Part shown: in pieces, positions 48,578 through 57,264 of the stretch
How the letters are laid out: each line of letters starts with the position of its first letter
Position numbering within the stretch: position 1 is the first letter of the stretch
Notes under the pieces: model-generated
Told to the model about the DNA's origin: nothing
Seen by the model: the letters and a program-made list of their open reading frames with translations, nothing else
Database searches by the model: none
Translations under genes and position numbers: made by a program
NCBI RefSeq assembly: GCF_030656875.1
Contig: NZ_CP130943.1
Span: 1,798,001 to 1,862,000, forward strand
Reading direction: 5' to 3'
Origin: Prescottella sp. R16
Lineage (GTDB): Bacteria; Actinomycetota; Actinomycetes; Mycobacteriales; Mycobacteriaceae
DNA length: 64,000 bases

Positions 48578-49930
48578 GTGTCACGGGCCCGGCCGCGGCC
48601 TCTACGATGTCGTGTCGTGACGCAGCAGGAAACAGTGCAGACGCCGGCGGGCCGGCTCACCCGGGTGTTCTCGTGGACCGTGCACGGCGACGGTCGACGG
48701 ATCGCGGACGGGGCGGTCGTGGCCCCGCACGAGCGGCTGACGTGGCCGCGGACCGTCGGCATCGGCATGCAGCACGTCATCGCGATGTTCGGATCCACGC
48801 TGCTGGTGCCGACGATCACCGGTTTCCCGGTGACCACCACCCTGCTGTTCTCCGGCATCGGCACCATCCTGTTCCTGCTCCTCACCCGCGGGCGCATCCC
48901 CAGTTACCTGGGTTCGTCGTTCGCGTTCATCGCCCCGCTCACCGCGTCGGCGGGATCCGGTCCGGCTGCCCAGCTCGGCGGGGTGGTCGCGGCGGGTGTC
49001 GCACTCATGCTCGTCGGCGTCGTCGTGCGGGCCCTCGGATCCCGTGTCCTCGACGCGGTGATGCCGCCCGTCGTCACCGGCGCCGTGGTGGCGCTGATCG
49101 GCCTCAACCTCGCTCCGGCCGCGGCCGGCTCGTTCCAGGCACAACCGTTGATCGCGGCCGTCACCCTGCTCGGCATCCTGCTCGCGACCGTCCTCGGCCC
49201 GGGCATCGTCGGACGCCTCGGCATCCTCATCGGTGTCGTCATCGGCTGGGTGTTCGCGGCGTTCACCGGTGGGCTCGCCGACGACCGTGTCGACGCGCTG
49301 CGCGAGGCCGCATGGTTCGGCGTTCCGCATCTGCGGTCACCGACGTTCGACCTGTCGGTGATCCTGCTCGCCCTGCCCGTCGTCATCGTGCTGGTCGCCG
49401 AGAACGTCGGCCACGTCAAGGCCGTGTCGACCATGACCGGCAAGCCGCTCGACGACCTGGCCGGCAACGCGCTCTTCGCGGACGGTCTCGCCACCACCCT
49501 CGCCGGGGCGGGCGGCGGCTCCGGCACCACCACGTACGCCGAGAACATCGGCGTCATGGCCGCGACCCGGGTGTATTCGACCGCGGCGTACTGGGTCGCC
49601 GCCGCCACCGCTGTCGTCCTGTCGTTCTCCCCGAAGTTCGGGGCCCTCGTGTTCACGGTGCCCGACGGTGTCATCGGTGGTGCGACGCTCGTGCTGTACG
49701 GCCTGATCGGTGTCCTCGGTGTCCGGATCTGGCTCGAAGCGAAGGTCGACTTCACCGATCCGGTCAACCTCACCGTCGTCGCGGCCGCCCTCGTCGCCGG
49801 TATCGGCGACCTCACCCTCACGATCGGATCGGTCGAACTCGGGGGCATCGCGTGGGGGTCGGTCGGCATCCTCGTCGCGTATCCCGTGATGCGGCGCCTC
49901 GACATGTTGCGGCGGCGCTACAGCAGCTGA
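48578..49930 (+). CDS. Uracil/xanthine permease (NCS2 family)
   Basis: A 450-residue nucleobase:cation symporter with 12-14 hydrophobic segments. The signature segments are GIGMQHVIAMFGSTLLVPTITGF, VVTGAVVALIGLNLAP and ENVGHVKAVSTMTG. GGSGTTTYAENIGVMA is the substrate/proton-site loop. GTG 48578 has a perfect GCAGGAGG upstream; GTG 48617, with TACGAT 9 nt before it, is an alternative leaderless start. It sits between the secreted protein and fadE20. Uracil is the likely substrate by family, but xanthine cannot be excluded. Confidence 0.87.
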   Translation: MSRARPRPLRCRVVTQQETVQTPAGRLTRVFSWTVHGDGRRIADGAVVAPHERLTWPRTVGIGMQHVIAMFGSTLLVPTITGFPVTTTLLFSGIGTILFLLLTRGRIPSYLGSSFAFIAPLTASAGSGPAAQLGGVVAAGVALMLVGVVVRALGSRVLDAVMPPVVTGAVVALIGLNLAPAAAGSFQAQPLIAAVTLLGILLATVLGPGIVGRLGILIGVVIGWVFAAFTGGLADDRVDALREAAWFGVPHLRSPTFDLSVILLALPVVIVLVAENVGHVKAVSTMTGKPLDDLAGNALFADGLATTLAGAGGGSGTTTYAENIGVMAATRVYSTAAYWVAAATAVVLSFSPKFGALVFTVPDGVIGGATLVLYGLIGVLGVRIWLEAKVDFTDPVNLTVVAAALVAGIGDLTLTIGSVELGGIAWGSVGILVAYPVMRRLDMLRRRYSS

Positions 49931-50073
49931 CTGCATCGGTCTGCGTGACGTGGCACACGGCGGTCACGAATCATGATCGTCTCGGTCATGGATCGTCGCC
50001 GCGTGCCGTCCTAGCGTCGGGGGCAAGGAAGCGCCCGCCGTCCGCGGGCGCATGTCGACGTGAGGAGACGCAC

Positions 50074-51219
50074 GTGGAGCGCACCCTGTTCGAACCCGAA
50101 CACGAACTCTTCCGGGAGTCCTACCGCAAGTTCCTCGACCAGCACGTCGCACCGTTCCACGACCAGTGGGAAGAGCAGAACATCGTCGACCGGTCGGTGT
50201 GGGTGGAGGCCGGCAAGCAGGGGTTCCTCGGCATGGCCGTCCCCGAGGAGTACGGCGGCGGGGGAGTCGACGACTTCCGCTACAACGCGGTCATCACCGA
50301 GGAGACCACCCGCGGCGGCTACAGCGGAGTCGGCTTCATGCTGCACAACGACGTCGTCGCGCCGTACCTGATCAAGCTGGCGAACGAGGAGCAGAAGCAG
50401 CGCTGGCTGCCGGGATTCTGCTCGGGTGAGCTAGTCACCGCGATCGCGATGACCGAGCCCGGCACCGGCAGCGACCTGCAGAACATCAAGACCCGAGCCG
50501 TCCGCGACGGCGACCACTGGATCCTCAACGGCGCCAAGACGTTCATCACCAACGGTATCAACGCCGACCTGGTGATCGTCGTGGCCTGCACCGACCCGGA
50601 CAAGGGTGCCCAGGGCTTCTCGCTGCTGGTCGTCGAACGCGGGATGGAGGGCTTCGAGCGGGGCCGCAATCTCGACAAGATCGGCCTCAAGGCGCAGGAC
50701 ACCGCGGAGTTGAGCTTCACCGATGTCCGGGTGCCGGTCGAGAACCTCCTCGGTGAGGAGGGCATGGGCTTCATCTACCTGATGCAGAACCTGCCGCAGG
50801 AACGCCTGTCGATCGCCGTCGTCGCGGCCGCCGCGATGGAGTCCTGCCTCGACATGACGATCCAGTACTGCCGCGACCGCAAGGCGTTCGGCAAGTCGAT
50901 CGGCAGCTTCCAGAACACCCGCTTCGTCCTCGCTGAACTCGCTACCGAGACCACCGCCGTGCGCGTACTCGTCGACAAGTTCATCGAACAGCTCAACGAC
51001 GGGAAGCTGACGGTGCAGGAGGCCGCGATGGCCAAGTGGTGGACGACAGAGGCCCAGGTCAAGCTCATCGACCGGTGTCTGCAGTTGCACGGCGGCTACG
51101 GCTACATGCGCGAGTACCCGATCGCCAAGGCGTACATGGACTCGCGGGTCCAGACGATCTACGGCGGGACCACCGAGATCATGAAGGAGATCATCGGGCG
51201 TGGCCTGAATCTGGGCTGA
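50074..51219 (+). CDS. fadE20: Acyl-CoA dehydrogenase (FadE20, long-chain type)
   Basis: A 381-residue flavoenzyme for the first beta-oxidation step. It shows AIAMTEPGTGSDLQNIKT (FAD and substrate binding), KTFITNG and LHGGYGYMREYPIAKAYMD. The C-terminal motif is IYGGTTEIMKEIIGR: Gly replaces the Glu of the usual YEGT motif. In mitochondrial long-chain ACAD, which has the same YGGTxEIMKE ending, the catalytic base is a Glu on another helix, so the variation is a subfamily trait. GTG 50074 follows GAGGAGA. Convergent to lexA. Confidence 0.9.
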   Translation: MERTLFEPEHELFRESYRKFLDQHVAPFHDQWEEQNIVDRSVWVEAGKQGFLGMAVPEEYGGGGVDDFRYNAVITEETTRGGYSGVGFMLHNDVVAPYLIKLANEEQKQRWLPGFCSGELVTAIAMTEPGTGSDLQNIKTRAVRDGDHWILNGAKTFITNGINADLVIVVACTDPDKGAQGFSLLVVERGMEGFERGRNLDKIGLKAQDTAELSFTDVRVPVENLLGEEGMGFIYLMQNLPQERLSIAVVAAAAMESCLDMTIQYCRDRKAFGKSIGSFQNTRFVLAELATETTAVRVLVDKFIEQLNDGKLTVQEAAMAKWWTTEAQVKLIDRCLQLHGGYGYMREYPIAKAYMDSRVQTIYGGTTEIMKEIIGRGLNLG

Positions 51220-51226
51220 CCGGACC

Positions 51227-51284
51227 GAGAACGAGTACGACGAAGGGCCACGGTATTCCGTGGCCCTTCGTCGTACTCGTTCTC
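51227..51284. terminator. 27-bp bidirectional terminator overlapping the lexA stop
   Basis: 51227-51253 and 51258-51284 are perfect complements around a TATT loop. The arm overlaps the lexA stop codon (51283-51285) by two bases, so the hairpin starts at the very end of lexA and ends fadE20 too. Confidence 0.9.
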
Positions 51285-52026
51285 AGAGCTTGCGCATCAC
51301 GGTGACGACCTTGCCGAGAATCGCGGCGTCGTTGCCGGGGATCGGCTCGAACAGCGGATTGTGGGGCATGAGCCACACGTCCTTGCCGGTTCGCTTGAAC
51401 GTCTTCACCGTCGCCTCGCCGTCGATCATCGCGGCCACGATGTCGCCGTTCTCGGCGACGTTCTGCTGCCGGACCACGACCCAGTCGCCGTTGCAGATGG
51501 CCGCATCGACCATGGACTCGCCGACGACCTTGAGCAGGAACAGTGATCCCTGGCCGACCAGTTCGCGCGGCAGCGGGAACACGTCCTCGACCGCCTCCTC
51601 GGCGAGGATCGGCCCACCGGCGGCGATCCGGCCCAGCACGGGGACGAACGTGGGGTCGGGCAGTTCGCCGTTCGTGGCGGCGGAGCCGTCGACCTGCCCG
51701 TCACCGCTGAACGCGCCGTCCAGCCCCCGCACGTCCACCGCGCGCGGACGGTTCGGATCCCGCCGCAGGAAACCCTTGCGCTCGAGTGTGCGCAACTGGT
51801 GGGCGACGGACGACGTCGACGTCAGTCCCACCGCGTCACCGATCTCGCGGATGCTCGGCGGGTAGCCGCGTTCGGCGACCGAGGCGCGGATCACCTCGAG
51901 GACCCGTCGTTGCCGGTCGGTGAGCTGGGTGGCGTCGGGGACCGATTCGCGGCCTGCCGCGTCGACCACGTTGTCGACCGCGCCGTCGGCCGTGTTCCCG
52001 GCCGAACCCGAGGTCTCGTCCTTCAT
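51283..52026 (-). CDS. lexA: SOS repressor LexA
   Basis: A 247-residue repressor-protease. The winged helix ([36 protein letters not shown]) is at residues 35-70. A polar linker follows. The self-cleavage site is Ala136-Gly137 (RIAAGG), and the catalytic pair is Ser171 (GESM) and Lys208 (TVK). The N-terminal 30 residues are an extra, disordered extension. GGGAGG precedes the ATG. LexA boxes lie upstream at 52092-52107 and beyond, consistent with autorepression. Identity is certain. Confidence 0.97.
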   Translation of the reverse strand: MKDETSGSAGNTADGAVDNVVDAAGRESVPDATQLTDRQRRVLEVIRASVAERGYPPSIREIGDAVGLTSTSSVAHQLRTLERKGFLRRDPNRPRAVDVRGLDGAFSGDGQVDGSAATNGELPDPTFVPVLGRIAAGGPILAEEAVEDVFPLPRELVGQGSLFLLKVVGESMVDAAICNGDWVVVRQQNVAENGDIVAAMIDGEATVKTFKRTGKDVWLMPHNPLFEPIPGNDAAILGKVVTVMRKL

Positions 52027-52091
52027 CTCGTCCGCCTCCCTGCTGTGCCCGCATGCGTTGCACAGAATCTATCCCGACCACCCCTGCCAAT

Positions 52092-52187
52092 TCAAACATC
52101 TGTTCGACATCCGGGCGCGGAAATCGGTGACATCGACGACCTCGCGTGGTAGAAATCGAATATGTGTTCTATCGAACACGTGATCGA
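52092..52187. promoter_or_regulatory. LexA boxes in the lexA / divergent gene region
   Basis: Three sites resemble TCGAAC-N4-GTTCGA. 52092-52107 is TCAAAC-ATCT-GTTCGA. 52156-52171 is TCGAAT-ATGT-GTTCTA. 52172-52187 is TCGAAC-ACGT-GATCGA, one mismatch. The last two are directly adjacent, 80 bp before the divergent gene start. Cooperative LexA binding to both promoters is likely. Confidence 0.7.
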
Positions 52188-52266
52188 ACAGGTTGGTGTG
52201 AACGGATGATGTTCGGACGACACGTACCGGGTCCGACGAGCGACGACGACTCACTGGGAGGTTCGG

Positions 52267-52659
52267 ATGGGGATCGCACTTTCGAGAAATGGATCGACTG
52301 CGCGCTGCTCGGGCACCGTCGGCCGGGCCGCGGACCGGGCTGTGGACCGGTCTCGAGCCCGCGAACGGCGGGCGACGACGCGGCCGCACGCCGGTGTCGT
52401 GCACTACGGTGAGCGTCCGCGCCGGGGCGCGCCGGGGTCGAGGGTTGCCCGCTCGGCCGGGCCCTCGCGTGGTGAATCGTCCCCCGGGGTGGGAGGTTTC
52501 AGGTCCGTCGTGGCGACGGTCGTGATCACCGCGGGCGTGGTGGTGGGCCTGAACGCGTTGGCGAACCTCGCCGCCGGTCCGGAGGTGGCCCCCACGGTCA
52601 CATCGGTGGTTCCCGCGGCTGTGCCGGGGGTCTCCGTGGGCGGAGCGGTCGGGCGTTGA
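52267..52659 (+). CDS. Small single-pass membrane protein, probable SOS cell-division inhibitor (DivS/ChiZ position)
   Basis: A 130-residue protein. The N-terminal 75 residues are Arg-rich and polar (cytoplasmic), followed by one membrane helix ([21 protein letters not shown]) and a short Pro/Val/Gly-rich external tail. ATG 52267 has GGGAGG upstream. It lies divergent to lexA and before nrdR, exactly where Rv2719c (ChiZ) and corynebacterial divS sit. Those block division during SOS. Unlike Rv2719c, no LysM domain is visible. The role is inferred from position, topology and LexA boxes rather than from sequence identity. Confidence 0.6.
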   Translation: MGIALSRNGSTARCSGTVGRAADRAVDRSRARERRATTRPHAGVVHYGERPRRGAPGSRVARSAGPSRGESSPGVGGFRSVVATVVITAGVVVGLNALANLAAGPEVAPTVTSVVPAAVPGVSVGGAVGR

Positions 52660-52736
52660 CGGCGGTCGTGCGGTGGGGGAGTTGCGGGCGGGTATCCTCG
52701 GATCCTGTCAGTCACACCACACCGCGAGGACCCACC

Positions 52737-53225
52737 ATGCACTGCCCGTTCTGCCGGCACCCCGATTCGCGCGTGGTCGATTCCCGTGAAGCCGACGAGG
52801 GGGCCGCGATCCGGCGGCGCCGGTCGTGCCCCGAGTGCGGGCGCCGATTCACGACGGTCGAGACCGCGGTGCTCGCGGTCGTCAAACGTAGTGGTGTCAC
52901 CGAGCCGTTCAGCCGCGAGAAGGTCGTCCGCGGTGTGCAGCGGGCCTGCCAGGGGCGGCACGTCGACAACGACGCGCTGAACCTGCTGGCACAGAAGGTG
53001 GAGGACGCCGTGCGGGCGTCCGGCCCCGAGATTCCCAGCCACGACGTGGGGTTGGCGATCCTCGGGCCGCTGCGTGATCTCGACGAGGTCGCCTACCTGC
53101 GGTTCGCGTCGGTGTATCGGTCGTTCAGTTCGGCCGAGGACTTCGAGCGGGAGATCAAGGACCTGCGGGCCCACCGCGACTCCCGGGCCGAGGAACCCGG
53201 CGTCGAGGTGCCCGCCGAGTCGTAG
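52737..53225 (+). CDS. nrdR: Transcriptional repressor NrdR
   Basis: A 162-residue repressor of ribonucleotide reductase genes. The zinc ribbon is C3-x2-C6 and C31-x2-C34 ([21 protein letters not shown]), followed by an ATP-cone ([24 protein letters not shown]) that senses ATP/dATP. The C-terminal tail is polar. ATG 52737 follows GCGAGGA. Order lexA-divergent gene-nrdR is conserved in mycolata. Convergent with hrpA, 15 bp apart. Confidence 0.96.
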   Translation: MHCPFCRHPDSRVVDSREADEGAAIRRRRSCPECGRRFTTVETAVLAVVKRSGVTEPFSREKVVRGVQRACQGRHVDNDALNLLAQKVEDAVRASGPEIPSHDVGLAILGPLRDLDEVAYLRFASVYRSFSSAEDFEREIKDLRAHRDSRAEEPGVEVPAES

Positions 53226-53240
53226 CTTCGGTCGGCGGGG

Positions 53241-56200
53241 TCAGCGGCGGATCTTGTCGATCGCCTTGAGGATTCGCTTCTCCGACACCGGCCCCGCGGT
53301 TCCCAGGGATTGGGCGAACAGGCTCACCCGCAGTTCCTCGACCGTCCACAGGATGTCGGTGACGTCGCGGTCACCGCGTCGTTCCTCCGGCAGCGCCGAC
53401 AGCATGCGGTCGTAGGCGGCGTACACGCGGTCGAGAGTGTCCATCCCGGCCCGGTCCCGCTGCAGGCTCGCCGGCAAGGCCTCGAGCCGTGCGGTGGCCG
53501 CGGCCAGGTAGCGGGGCAGATCCTTCAGCCGGCGGGTGCCGAGTTCGGTGACGAATCCGGGGAACAGCAACGATTCCCGCTGCTCGCGCACGTCGTCGGC
53601 GGCTTCCCCGGACGCACGTTCGAGGGCGATCGCGAGCCGGTGCGCCTGCGCCAGTGCCGGCAGCAGCATCCGCAGCAGGCGAGCCACCCGGGTGGACAGC
53701 TGTGCACGGACCGTGGCGGTCAACGCCTCGAACGCGGCCGGATCCTGGACCGGCCCGCCGTTCTCGGCGATCAGTTCGTCCACCGCGCAGGCCCGGCAGT
53801 CCTCGAGGAGGGCGTCGAAGCTGCCGTCCGGATTCTGGCCCAACGCCAGCCGGTCGGCGTTGCTCATCCCGTTCGTCACCGATTTGGCCTGTGTCGGAAC
53901 AGCATTGAGGAGAAGTGTGCGGGTGCCGGCGCGCATCGCGGCCCGCTGCGCCGCAGGTGTCGTGAGCACCCGCACCGCCACCCCGGACTCCTCGGGGACC
54001 AGCGCCGGATAGCCGGTGACCTTCTGCCCACCGAGGGTGCGGGTCACCGTCTCCGGGAGGGTGCCGAGCGTCTGCGCGGTCCACACGAGCGACGGAGTCC
54101 GTTCGGTGGTCGCGGTGGCCTTCGCGACCGCCACCTCCACCCGGGGGGCGAGGGTGCGGCGCAGCGCGGCCAGCGACTTGTCCTTGCCCAGCACCGTGCC
54201 CTTGTCGTCGACGGCCGCGAACGTCATCCGCAGGTGCGGCGGCAGCGACGCGACGTCGAAGTCGGTCGGATCGATCCGGCAGTTCCCCAACCGGGACAGC
54301 TCGCGAGCGAGGGCGTGCACCAGCGACTCCGAGCGCGGCGTGACAGATGCGAGTGCGGCGGCAGCGAAGTCGGGTGCCGGAACCACCTGGCGGCGCAGCT
54401 GTTTCGGCAGCGACTTGATCAACGCCGTCACCAGTTCGGTGCGCATGCCCGGCACCAGCCAGTCGAAGCCGACCGGGCGGACCCCGGCGAGTAGTGCGAC
54501 GGGAATGCGGGCGGTGACGCCGTCGTCGTCCGTGCCCGGCTCGAACTGGTAGGTGAGCGGGAACTGGATCTCGCCCTGCCGCCACGCGTCCGGGTAGTCG
54601 CCCTCGAGGACGGCCGCCGAGTCGGCGTTGACGACCGTCGACGCCGTGAACGTCAGCAGGTCGGGATGTTCGCGGCGCGTCTTCTTCCACCACGTGTCGA
54701 AGTGCCGCGCCGACACCGCTTCCGGGCCGACGCGGTCGTCGTAGAACTCGAACAGCGTCTCGTCGTCGACGAGGATGTCCCGGCGTCGGGCCCGCTGCTC
54801 GAGTTCCTCGACGTCGTCGAGGAGGGCACGGTTGGCGTGGAAGAACCGGTGCCGAGTCTTCCACTCGCCCTGTACGAGCGCGTGCCGGATGAACAGTTCG
54901 CGGGAGACCTCGGGGTCGATCGACGCGTAGGGGACGAGGCGTCCGGTGACGAGCGGGACGCCGTAGAGCGTCACCCGCTCGTACGCCATCGCCGCTTCCC
55001 GCTTGCTCGACCAGTGCGGCTCCGAATACGTCCGCTTGACCAGGTGCGGGGCGAGCTTCTCGGCCCATTCGGGTTCGATGCGGGCCGCCATCCGCGCCCA
55101 CAGCCGGGACGTCTCGACGAGTTCGGACGCCATCACCCAGCGGGGCGGCTTCTTGAACAGGCCCGAGCCGGGGAAGATCGCGAACCGGCTGCCGCGGGCA
55201 CCGAGGAAGTCGCGCTTCTCGCCCTCGCGGACACCGATGTGGGACAGCAGCCCCGCCAGCAGCGACTGGTGGATCAGGGACTCGGAGGCCCCGGCCGCCC
55301 CGGAACCGGAGGTCTCCCAGCCGAGCCCCCGGGTGATCTGCCGCAGCTGCCCGTGCAGGTCCTGCCATTCGCGGATCCGCAACCAGTGCAGGAATTCGGT
55401 GCGGCACATCTTCCGGAACTGGCTCGAACTCAGCTCCGTCCGCTGCTCGCGCAGGTACTCCCACAGCTTCAGGTAGGCCAGGAAGTCGGAGTTCTCCACG
55501 TTGAAGCGGGCGTGCTTCTCGTCGGCGGCCTGCTGGTGCTCGGCGGGACGCTCCCGCACGTCCTGGATGGACAGCGCGGAGACGATCACGAGCATCTCTC
55601 GCAGGCAGCCGTTGCGATGCGCCTCGACGAGCATGCGGGCCATCCGCGGATCCACCGGAAGCTGGGCGAGTTCGCGTCCGACGGACGTCAGTTCGGGACT
55701 GTCGGTCCGGCCGGAACCCAGGGCCCCCAGTTCCTCGAGCAGTGCGATGCCGTCACGGATCGCCCGCGGATCGGGGGCCTCGACGAACGGGAACGCCTCG
55801 ATGTCGCCGAGACCGAGGGCCGTCATCTGCAGCACGACGGACGCCAGGTTGGTGCGCAGGATCTCCGGCTCGGTGAACGCCGGACGCGACTCGAAGTCGT
55901 CCTCCGAGTACAGCCGGATGCAGATGCCGTCGGCGACACGGCCGCAGCGTCCGGCACGTTGCCGGGCCGACGCCTGCGAAATGTCCTCGATCGGCAGTCG
56001 CTGCACCTTGGTGCGCACCGAGTAGCGGGAGATGCGGGCGGTGCCCGGGTCGACGACGTACCGGATACCGGGCACGGTCAGCGACGTCTCGGCGACGTTG
56101 GTGGCCAGCACGACCCGGCGTCCGGTGTGCGGGGTGAACACCTTGTGCTGTTCGGCCGCCGACAGGCGGGCGTACAGCGGCACGATCTCGGTGTTCCGGT

Positions 56201-57155
56201 AGCGGCGGTCGCGCAGCGCGTCGGCGGTGTCACGGATCTCGCGCTCACCGGACAGGAACACCAGGATGTCGCCGTCCCCCTCGGCGGCGAGTTCCTCGAC
56301 GGCCTCGCACACCGCGTCCACCGGGTCGCGGTCGATCAGCTGGTCGCCGGCTTCGACGGTCAGTGGCCGGTAGCGCATCTCGACGGGGAACGTGCGCCCG
56401 GACACCTCGACGATCGGGGCCGGCACCCCGTCGACCGCGAAGTGCTCGGCGAACCGCTCCGGATCGATCGTCGCCGACGTGATGATCACCTTGAGGTCGG
56501 GCCGGCGCGGCAGCAGCTGCTTGAGGTAACCGAGGATGAAATCGATGTTGAGGCTGCGCTCGTGGGCCTCGTCGATGATGAGGGTGTCGTAGCGGCGCAG
56601 CATCCGGTCGCGCTGGATCTCGGCGAGCAGGATGCCGTCGGTCATCAGTTTCACGAGCGTCGAATCCGACACCTGGTCGGTGAACCGGACGGTATAGCCG
56701 ACCGTGTCACCCAGGTCGCGGCCGATCTCCTCGGCGATGCGTTCGGCGACCGTGCGGGCGGCGAGCCGTCGCGGCTGCGTGTGGCCGATCAGTCCACGGA
56801 CACCGCGCCCGAGTTCGAGGCAGATCTTCGGGATCTGGGTGGTCTTGCCGGACCCGGTCTCGCCGGCCACGATCACCACCTGGTGCGACGCGATCGCGGC
56901 CGCGATGTCCTCGCGGCGCGCACTGACCGGCAGCGCCTCCGGGAACGTGACGGCCGGCACCTGGGCGCGGCGTCCGTCGATCCGCAGCTCCGCCGCGGTG
57001 ATCTCGTCGGTGAGGGCCGCCAGCGCCGCCGGCGACTTGGCCCGGTCGAGGCGTCGGCGCAACCGGTGCTCGTCCCGGATCGTGAGCGCGCCGAGGCGCT
57101 TGCGGGCCTCGCGGCGATCGAACGTGGAATCGGCGGCGGGAGATGATGTCGACAT
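53241..57155 (-). CDS. hrpA: ATP-dependent RNA helicase HrpA (DEAH box)
   Basis: A 1304-residue DEAH/RHA helicase. Walker A is GETGSGKTT (residues 98-106), the Walker B box is IIDEAHERSLN and motif VI is QRAGRCGRV. HA2, OB-fold and a long C-terminal HrpA-specific region follow. It probably remodels ribosomes or mRNAs. This is a full-length HrpA compared with the E. coli protein of about 1300 residues. A long antisense frame (54666-57146) lies opposite and is ignored. The start is divergent from the aminotransferase gene by 109 bp. Confidence 0.95.
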   Translation of the reverse strand: MSTSSPAADSTFDRREARKRLGALTIRDEHRLRRRLDRAKSPAALAALTDEITAAELRIDGRRAQVPAVTFPEALPVSARREDIAAAIASHQVVIVAGETGSGKTTQIPKICLELGRGVRGLIGHTQPRRLAARTVAERIAEEIGRDLGDTVGYTVRFTDQVSDSTLVKLMTDGILLAEIQRDRMLRRYDTLIIDEAHERSLNIDFILGYLKQLLPRRPDLKVIITSATIDPERFAEHFAVDGVPAPIVEVSGRTFPVEMRYRPLTVEAGDQLIDRDPVDAVCEAVEELAAEGDGDILVFLSGEREIRDTADALRDRRYRNTEIVPLYARLSAAEQHKVFTPHTGRRVVLATNVAETSLTVPGIRYVVDPGTARISRYSVRTKVQRLPIEDISQASARQRAGRCGRVADGICIRLYSEDDFESRPAFTEPEILRTNLASVVLQMTALGLGDIEAFPFVEAPDPRAIRDGIALLEELGALGSGRTDSPELTSVGRELAQLPVDPRMARMLVEAHRNGCLREMLVIVSALSIQDVRERPAEHQQAADEKHARFNVENSDFLAYLKLWEYLREQRTELSSSQFRKMCRTEFLHWLRIREWQDLHGQLRQITRGLGWETSGSGAAGASESLIHQSLLAGLLSHIGVREGEKRDFLGARGSRFAIFPGSGLFKKPPRWVMASELVETSRLWARMAARIEPEWAEKLAPHLVKRTYSEPHWSSKREAAMAYERVTLYGVPLVTGRLVPYASIDPEVSRELFIRHALVQGEWKTRHRFFHANRALLDDVEELEQRARRRDILVDDETLFEFYDDRVGPEAVSARHFDTWWKKTRREHPDLLTFTASTVVNADSAAVLEGDYPDAWRQGEIQFPLTYQFEPGTDDDGVTARIPVALLAGVRPVGFDWLVPGMRTELVTALIKSLPKQLRRQVVPAPDFAAAALASVTPRSESLVHALARELSRLGNCRIDPTDFDVASLPPHLRMTFAAVDDKGTVLGKDKSLAALRRTLAPRVEVAVAKATATTERTPSLVWTAQTLGTLPETVTRTLGGQKVTGYPALVPEESGVAVRVLTTPAAQRAAMRAGTRTLLLNAVPTQAKSVTNGMSNADRLALGQNPDGSFDALLEDCRACAVDELIAENGGPVQDPAAFEALTATVRAQLSTRVARLLRMLLPALAQAHRLAIALERASGEAADDVREQRESLLFPGFVTELGTRRLKDLPRYLAAATARLEALPASLQRDRAGMDTLDRVYAAYDRMLSALPEERRGDRDVTDILWTVEELRVSLFAQSLGTAGPVSEKRILKAIDKIRR

Positions 57156-57264
57156 GCTGCGGACAGCCTATCGAAGCCGCGCAACCGCGATTTCGTCCGG
57201 AACCTCCGCGTCCACCGTGGCATAGTCGCGGCAGAGGTGATTCGACCGGAGAAGGAGAGCTCGG

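Noticed and set aside
52146..52412. 88-codon plus-strand frame between lexA and the divergent gene
   Set aside because: It covers the LexA boxes, has no ribosome site, shows no domain, and overlaps the better-supported start at 52267 in another frame.
54666..57146. 826-codon open frame opposite hrpA
   Set aside because: Antisense to a full-length, motif-complete helicase. The translation is Gly/Arg/Asp/Val-rich without any known fold.
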